In this document: piece after piece, positions 14,589 to 17,673 of the stretch
How the letters are laid out: each line of letters begins with the position of its first letter
Numbering within the stretch: position 1 is the first letter of the stretch
Assembly (NCBI GenBank): GCA_035279545.1
Contig: DATEHM010000276.1
Coordinates: 1 to 17,673 of the forward strand
Source of the DNA: Segetimicrobium sp035279545
GTDB lineage: Bacteria > Sysuimicrobiota > Sysuimicrobiia > Sysuimicrobiales > Segetimicrobiaceae
Direction: 5' to 3'
Length of the DNA stretch: 17,673 nt
The notes under the pieces: model-generated
What the model was told of the DNA's origin: nothing
Database searches by the model: none
The model's input: only the letters and a program-made list of their open reading frames with translations
Position numbers and translations under genes: made by a program

Positions 14589-15545
14589 ATGCGGGTCGCG
14601 GTGATGGGTACCGGGGGAACCGGGGGCTTCTACGGAGGCCTCCTCGCACGGGCGGGGGAGGAGGTCACCTTCATCGCCAGGGGGGCGCACCTCGAAGCGA
14701 TCCGCACCCGCGGCCTCGTGGTGAAGTCCCGCCTGGCGGGCGAGTTCACGGTGCGCGCCAACGCGACGGACGATCCCAAGACCATCCCGCCGGTCGACCT
14801 CGTCCTGTTCTGCGTGAAGACTTACGACACCGAGCCCGCGGCGGCTTTGATCCGGCCGATCGTCGGGCCGAACACCGTGATCCTGTCCGTGCAGAACGGG
14901 ATCGACAACGACGAGCGGATCACACGGGTGGTCGGGCGGGGGACGGCGATCTCCGCCGCGGCCCAGGTCAACGCCCACGTCGAGGCGCCGGGCGTCGTCG
15001 GGCAGCCTGCCGGACCGGGAAGGCTGATCTTTGGAGCCAACGCGGGCGGCCTTGGCGCGCGGGTGGAGAGCCTGTACCAGCGGTTCATGAAGGCCGGGAT
15101 CGCCGCCGAACTCCAACCCGACATCAACGTCGTGCTGTGGAGCAAGTATCTCTTCATCTGCGGGTTCAGCGGCGTGACCGCGCTGACGCGGCTCACCATC
15201 GGCCCGATCCTGGCCTGCGAGGAGACCCGGGAGCTGTTTCGGGGCGCGATGCTTGAGGTTGAGGCGCTCGCCCAGGCCTCGGGCGTCGCGCTGGCCCAGG
15301 GCATCGCCGACCAGTCGATCAAGTTTTCGGCCAACCTGGAGCCGTGGGCCACGGGGTCGATGGCGCACGACCTGTCGCTCGGCCGACGCATCGAAGTGGA
15401 GAGCCTGAACGGGACGGTGGTCCGGCGCGGCCGGGCCCGCAAGGTGCCCAGCCCGATCAACTTCGCGATCTACGCGGCCCTCAAGCCTTTCGTGAACGGG
15501 CCGCCTCCAGATCCCAGACCGCAGGCGGAGAAACGGCCGGGCTAA
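14589..15545 (+). CDS. Ketopantoate reductase family protein (ApbA/PanE-like)
   Basis: A 318-residue NADPH-dependent 2-dehydropantoate 2-reductase family enzyme. An N-terminal Rossmann fold begins at residue 1 with MRVAVMGTGGTGGFYGG (GxGxxG-type), followed by FIARGAHLEAI and the DLVLFCVKTYDT segment. The QNGIDN loop gives N103, and the catalytic Lys is K186 in LWSKYLF. The C-terminal helical domain carries SMAHDLSLGRRIEVESLNG, holding the conserved substrate-site Glu. All key features of the family are present. Bacteria often carry several paralogues with other 2-keto acid substrates, and nothing next door belongs to pantothenate synthesis, so a role in CoA synthesis is not certain. SD GGAGG lies eight bases before the ATG. 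Its last codons overlap the stop of the convergent DinB gene by four bases. Confidence 0.92.
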   Translation: MRVAVMGTGGTGGFYGGLLARAGEEVTFIARGAHLEAIRTRGLVVKSRLAGEFTVRANATDDPKTIPPVDLVLFCVKTYDTEPAAALIRPIVGPNTVILSVQNGIDNDERITRVVGRGTAISAAAQVNAHVEAPGVVGQPAGPGRLIFGANAGGLGARVESLYQRFMKAGIAAELQPDINVVLWSKYLFICGFSGVTALTRLTIGPILACEETRELFRGAMLEVEALAQASGVALAQGIADQSIKFSANLEPWATGSMAHDLSLGRRIEVESLNGTVVRRGRARKVPSPINFAIYAALKPFVNGPPPDPRPQAEKRPG

Positions 15546-16021
15546 TCGTCCCAGGCGCCGAGGAGGCGGCGCAGCACGAGCAGCTGTCCCAGATGGTAGG
15601 CGTTGTGGTCCGCGACGAGCAGGAGCTCGTGGAGCAGGGTCGGCCCATCGGGATCGGTCGGCACCCTCGCCAGGAGATCCGTCGCGGGAGCAGCGGCCAT
15701 CGCCTCGAGCGCCTTGAGGTCCGCCTCGAACCCCCGTACGCTCCTCGCCCAACTCCCTCCGGCCGGCGGCACCGCGGCCGGCCAGTAGCCGCCCGGCCAC
15801 GCCGGTGAAACGTGCTCGGGATTTTGGATGTATTCGAGGATATCCCACTGGCAGATCCGCAGGTGCTCCAGTTGCTGCCACGGGCTGTAGGGGGCGCCGC
15901 GGGGCTTCTTCCCCTGCAGCCCCTCCGGCATCCTGGCGACCGCCTTCTTGAACCCGACGTGCGCGTTGCCGCCGCGCAGCAACCACACCACCTCCTCACG
16001 CAGCGCCGCTTGGCTGGCCAT
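15542..16021 (-). CDS. DinB-superfamily protein
   Basis: A 159-residue four-helix-bundle protein of the DinB/YfiT type, a family that includes metal-dependent thiol transferases (bacillithiol, mycothiol) and many members of unknown role. The three metal-ligand His are visible: H53 in QLEHLRICQWDI, and H139 and H143 in VADHNAYHLGQL, with LRRLLG after, as in typical family members. The start at 16021 is preferred because the AGGAGG lies ten bases upstream; the ATG at 16030 would sit directly on that SD. It converges with the ketopantoate-reductase-family gene and the two stop codons overlap. The upstream gene is an aldo/keto reductase 57 bases away on the same strand, so a shared transcript is likely. 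Confidence 0.88.
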   Translation of the reverse strand: MASQAALREEVVWLLRGGNAHVGFKKAVARMPEGLQGKKPRGAPYSPWQQLEHLRICQWDILEYIQNPEHVSPAWPGGYWPAAVPPAGGSWARSVRGFEADLKALEAMAAAPATDLLARVPTDPDGPTLLHELLLVADHNAYHLGQLLVLRRLLGAWDD

Positions 16022-16078
16022 GGCGGACATCCCTCCTCACGAACCGGGTTCGCGTTCCTTCGCCTGGAGACGACCCAC

Positions 16079-16891
16079 TCAGGACCGCGCCGCGAGCCGG
16101 GCAACGAGCGCCCGCTCCTCCCCGCCGAACCACGGAGGACTGCCCGCCGCGGCGTTTTCCGTCATCCGCCCCGGCAGGGAAGTGGCGGGAATCGCCACGT
16201 GGCAGCGCGGGTCGCTGAGCACCCACTTCAGCAGGGCCTGAGCCCACGTCTCGACTCCGAAGGGCCGAAGGGGCGTCAGGTCCGCAGCGGTCGGAGGGCG
16301 GCGCATCAGCCCGCCCTCGGCGAACGGGCGCATGACCATGACCCCCAGGCCCAGATCGGCGGCCAGGGGGAGGACCTCGCGCTCCACTTCGCGCTGCAGA
16401 GGATTGTACGGCACCTGGATCGCGGCCACGCGCCCGGTCCGCATCACCTGGCGTAACTCGCCGAAGGCCGCGGCGTTCCAGTGGGTAGCGCCGATCGCGG
16501 CAACCCGGCCCTCGTCCCGCAGGCGCTCCAGCATCGAGAGGTGCTCCCGCCACAATACCAGATTGTGGACCTGGTACAGGTCGACACGGTTTCCGAAAAA
16601 GGCGAGCGCACGCTCGGCCTGGCTCCGCCCCTCCGCCGGGGTCTGCGCCCAGATCTTCGTCGCGACCAACGCCGCGGCGCGGCGCCCCCGCAAGGCGCTT
16701 CCGAGCACCCGCTCAGCTTCCCCGTACATCGGCGAGCTGTCGATGAAGCCGGCGCCGACGGCTAGCGCTTCGTCGACGATCGCGTGCGAGCGCTGCTCGG
16801 GCTCCTCCCCACGCACGTCGAATGTCCGCCACGTGCCCATGCCAACCGCGGGGACGCGCAGGCCCGTCTTCCCGAACAACCGGTGCTCCAT
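16079..16891 (-). CDS. Aldo/keto reductase
   Basis: A 270-residue NADPH-dependent aldo/keto reductase with the catalytic tetrad in order: D51 and Y56 (FIDSSPMYGEAE), K79 (VATKIWAQ) and H109 (YQVHNL). The N-terminus MEHRLFGKTGLRVPAVGMGTW is the usual opening of this family, and GATHWNAAAFGEL and PYNPLQRE follow as expected. It is slightly short at the C-terminus, with SLPGRMTENAAAG matching the cofactor-binding tail. The frame is open up to 17023, but that extension has no homology and overlaps a plus-strand oxidase relic; the ATG at 16891 begins the conserved sequence although its SD is weak. It is likely cotranscribed with the DinB gene. Substrate unknown. Confidence 0.92.
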   Translation of the reverse strand: MEHRLFGKTGLRVPAVGMGTWRTFDVRGEEPEQRSHAIVDEALAVGAGFIDSSPMYGEAERVLGSALRGRRAAALVATKIWAQTPAEGRSQAERALAFFGNRVDLYQVHNLVLWREHLSMLERLRDEGRVAAIGATHWNAAAFGELRQVMRTGRVAAIQVPYNPLQREVEREVLPLAADLGLGVMVMRPFAEGGLMRRPPTAADLTPLRPFGVETWAQALLKWVLSDPRCHVAIPATSLPGRMTENAAAGSPPWFGGEERALVARLAARS

Positions 16892-17026
16892 GGATGGCAC
16901 CGCCGGCAGCCTAACCGATCCCCCTGGATGCCCGGACAGTACTGCCCGTAGGAGGTCACGACCCCACTCTACCACCGCCGGGATGGGCCGACCAGTTCTC
17001 TTTTTGCACTTCACGTCGATCACGGC

Positions 17027-17122
17027 GTCAAAAAGTACGCGCGGCTGGTGGCCCTGAAGCGCCGGTACGAGCCGACCAATTTCTTCCGCCTCAACCAGAA
17101 CATCCGGCCTGACCCGGCATAA
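17027..17122 (+). pseudogene. C-terminal relic of a berberine-bridge-type FAD-linked oxidase
   Basis: Thirty-one codons and a TAA read VKKYARLVALKRRYEPTNFF followed by RLNQNIRPDPA. The pattern Y-x-R-L-x-x-L-K-x-x-Y-D/E-P-x-N-x-F-R-x-N-Q-N-I is the hallmark C-terminus (BBE domain) of FAD-dependent oxidoreductases of about 450 residues. Upstream the same frame may continue a little (HVDHG) but soon loses all resemblance and there is no start codon or flavin-binding domain. So almost all of the gene has been lost and replaced by the 5' region of the aldo/keto reductase. It is not expected to be functional. Confidence 0.75.
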
Positions 17123-17126
17123 GCGG

Positions 17127-17522
17127 TCAGGAACTCACCCGCCGCCGGAGACCCCGGGACGCGTCCGGCGCGGCTCCCGCCGCCGGGCGGTGCGGGTCGA
17201 TCCCGTGCGGGACCAGCCAGTGGTGCGCCCAGTGCTCCAGGCGCTTGACGACGTCCTCGAGCGACCTGCCCTTCTCCGTCAGCACGTAGGTCACATGGAT
17301 GGGGGTGCCGGTCTCCACCCCCCGCACGACGAGGCCCGCCTCCCCCAGCTCGCGCAGGCGCTGGACGAGCGCGCGCGCAGAGATGGCCGGCACCGCGCGC
17401 TCCAGCTGCGAGAAGCGCAGCGGGCCCGCCAGTAGCGCGCGCAGAACGGCGCCCGTCCAGCGGCGGCCGATCAACTCGGCCGCCTGCTGGAAGTACGGAC
17501 AAAACCCCTCGGCAGGGCTCAT
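17127..17522 (-). CDS. HxlR-family transcriptional regulator
   Basis: A 131-residue single-domain winged-helix regulator. The conserved opening Cys-Pro (C8-P9), LIGRRWTGAVLRALLAGPLRFSQL, the recognition-helix region AISARALVQRLRELGEAGLV and the wing HVTYVLTEKGRSL are the family signature. HxlR proteins are homodimers that answer to aldehydes, quinones or thiol stress, often through the N-terminal Cys, which is present here. The ATG overlaps the stop of the upstream hydrolase gene (ATGA), so the two are translationally coupled. It may regulate that hydrolase and its neighbours; this is inference. Confidence 0.93.
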   Translation of the reverse strand: MSPAEGFCPYFQQAAELIGRRWTGAVLRALLAGPLRFSQLERAVPAISARALVQRLRELGEAGLVVRGVETGTPIHVTYVLTEKGRSLEDVVKRLEHWAHHWLVPHGIDPHRPAAGAAPDASRGLRRRVSS

Positions 17523-17673
17523 CGTCCGTCGGGAGTAGGCTTCCCCGTGAGGACCCGCTCCAGCCAGGCTGCGAGCACGTCGAGGAAAGCCGGATCGATC
17601 GTGTGCGGGATCGGCGACTCGTGGTAGAGCACTTCGGCCCCCGCCCGCTCCAGGAGCTCGTGCGCCCGCCGGG
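17519..17673 (-). CDS. Alpha/beta-hydrolase (phospholipase/carboxylesterase type), C-terminal part
   Basis: Fifty complete codons plus the stop, entering from the right edge. The sequence RRAHELLERAGAEVLYHESP then IPHTIDPAFLDVLAAWLERVL fits the end of the predicted-esterase branch of alpha/beta hydrolases. There a helix, a beta strand and a conserved His (in P-H-T-I) precede the last helix; that His would complete the Ser-Asp-His triad. The nucleophile and Asp lie outside the window. Its stop overlaps the start of the HxlR gene by four bases, so they form an operon. Confidence 0.72.
   Translation of the reverse strand, partial: RRAHELLERAGAEVLYHESPIPHTIDPAFLDVLAAWLERVLTGKPTPDGR

Noticed and set aside
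16892..17023. N-terminal extension of the aldo/keto reductase
   Set aside because: The conserved family start is at 16891, and the extension is not conserved in type.

Overview
This window comes from a high-GC, diderm (outer-membrane-bearing) bacterium. The direct evidence is a TonB-dependent outer-membrane receptor, strong Shine-Dalgarno (SD) sites and G/C-rich third codon positions. The gene mix (SYLF-domain and HAF-repeat exported proteins, a DinB-like enzyme, HxlR and Crp/Fnr regulators, acyl-CoA and aldehyde metabolism) suits an uncultured soil or sediment lineage such as the Methylomirabilota/Rokubacteria or a similar group. That placement is inference; no rRNA or marker gene is present. 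No mobile element, CRISPR array, rRNA or intact tRNA was found.

Layout. (1) 1-2724, minus strand: a B12-uptake transcription unit. It has a sigma70-like promoter (2697-2724), a cobalamin riboswitch (about 2484-2675), an attenuator terminator (2395-2428), btuB (503-2362), and then a membrane-anchored Ala/Pro-rich protein of TonB-like layout that runs off the left edge. (2) 2725-6554: a lower-density, less GC-rich accessory stretch. It holds a small secreted DUF3761 protein, a frameshifted GNAT acetyltransferase bracketed by two tRNA-T-arm-like fragments in inverted orientation, a possible 48-residue membrane protein, an exported SYLF/YSC84 lipid-binding protein, an exported six-repeat HAF protein, and a long intergenic region with two adjacent perfect hairpins. 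(3) 6555-8470, plus strand: an EamA/DMT permease and a DapA-superfamily Schiff-base lyase or dehydratase that lacks the residues of true dihydrodipicolinate synthase. (4) 8542-14336, minus strand: an acyl-CoA synthetase coupled stop-to-start to an MFS transporter, preceded by a Crp/Fnr-family regulator and an aldehyde dehydrogenase. (5) 14589-17673: a ketopantoate-reductase-family enzyme (plus), then a DinB-family protein, an aldo/keto reductase, an HxlR regulator and the C-terminus of an alpha/beta-hydrolase (all minus). A 31-codon relic of a berberine-bridge-type FAD oxidase C-terminus lies on the plus strand.

How they may work together. Region 1 is a coherent B12-responsive uptake unit. 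In region 4, transporter plus CoA ligase suggests import and CoA activation of a carboxylic acid, with the aldehyde dehydrogenase as a possible upstream oxidising step and the Crp-like protein as a candidate local regulator; this is inferred from adjacency only. The HxlR gene overlaps the hydrolase gene by four bases, so those two are cotranscribed. I see no clear evidence for a wholly new multi-gene system. The most informative items are the complete riboswitch-attenuator-btuB unit with its unidentified partner gene, the frameshifted acetyltransferase region and the oxidase relic.
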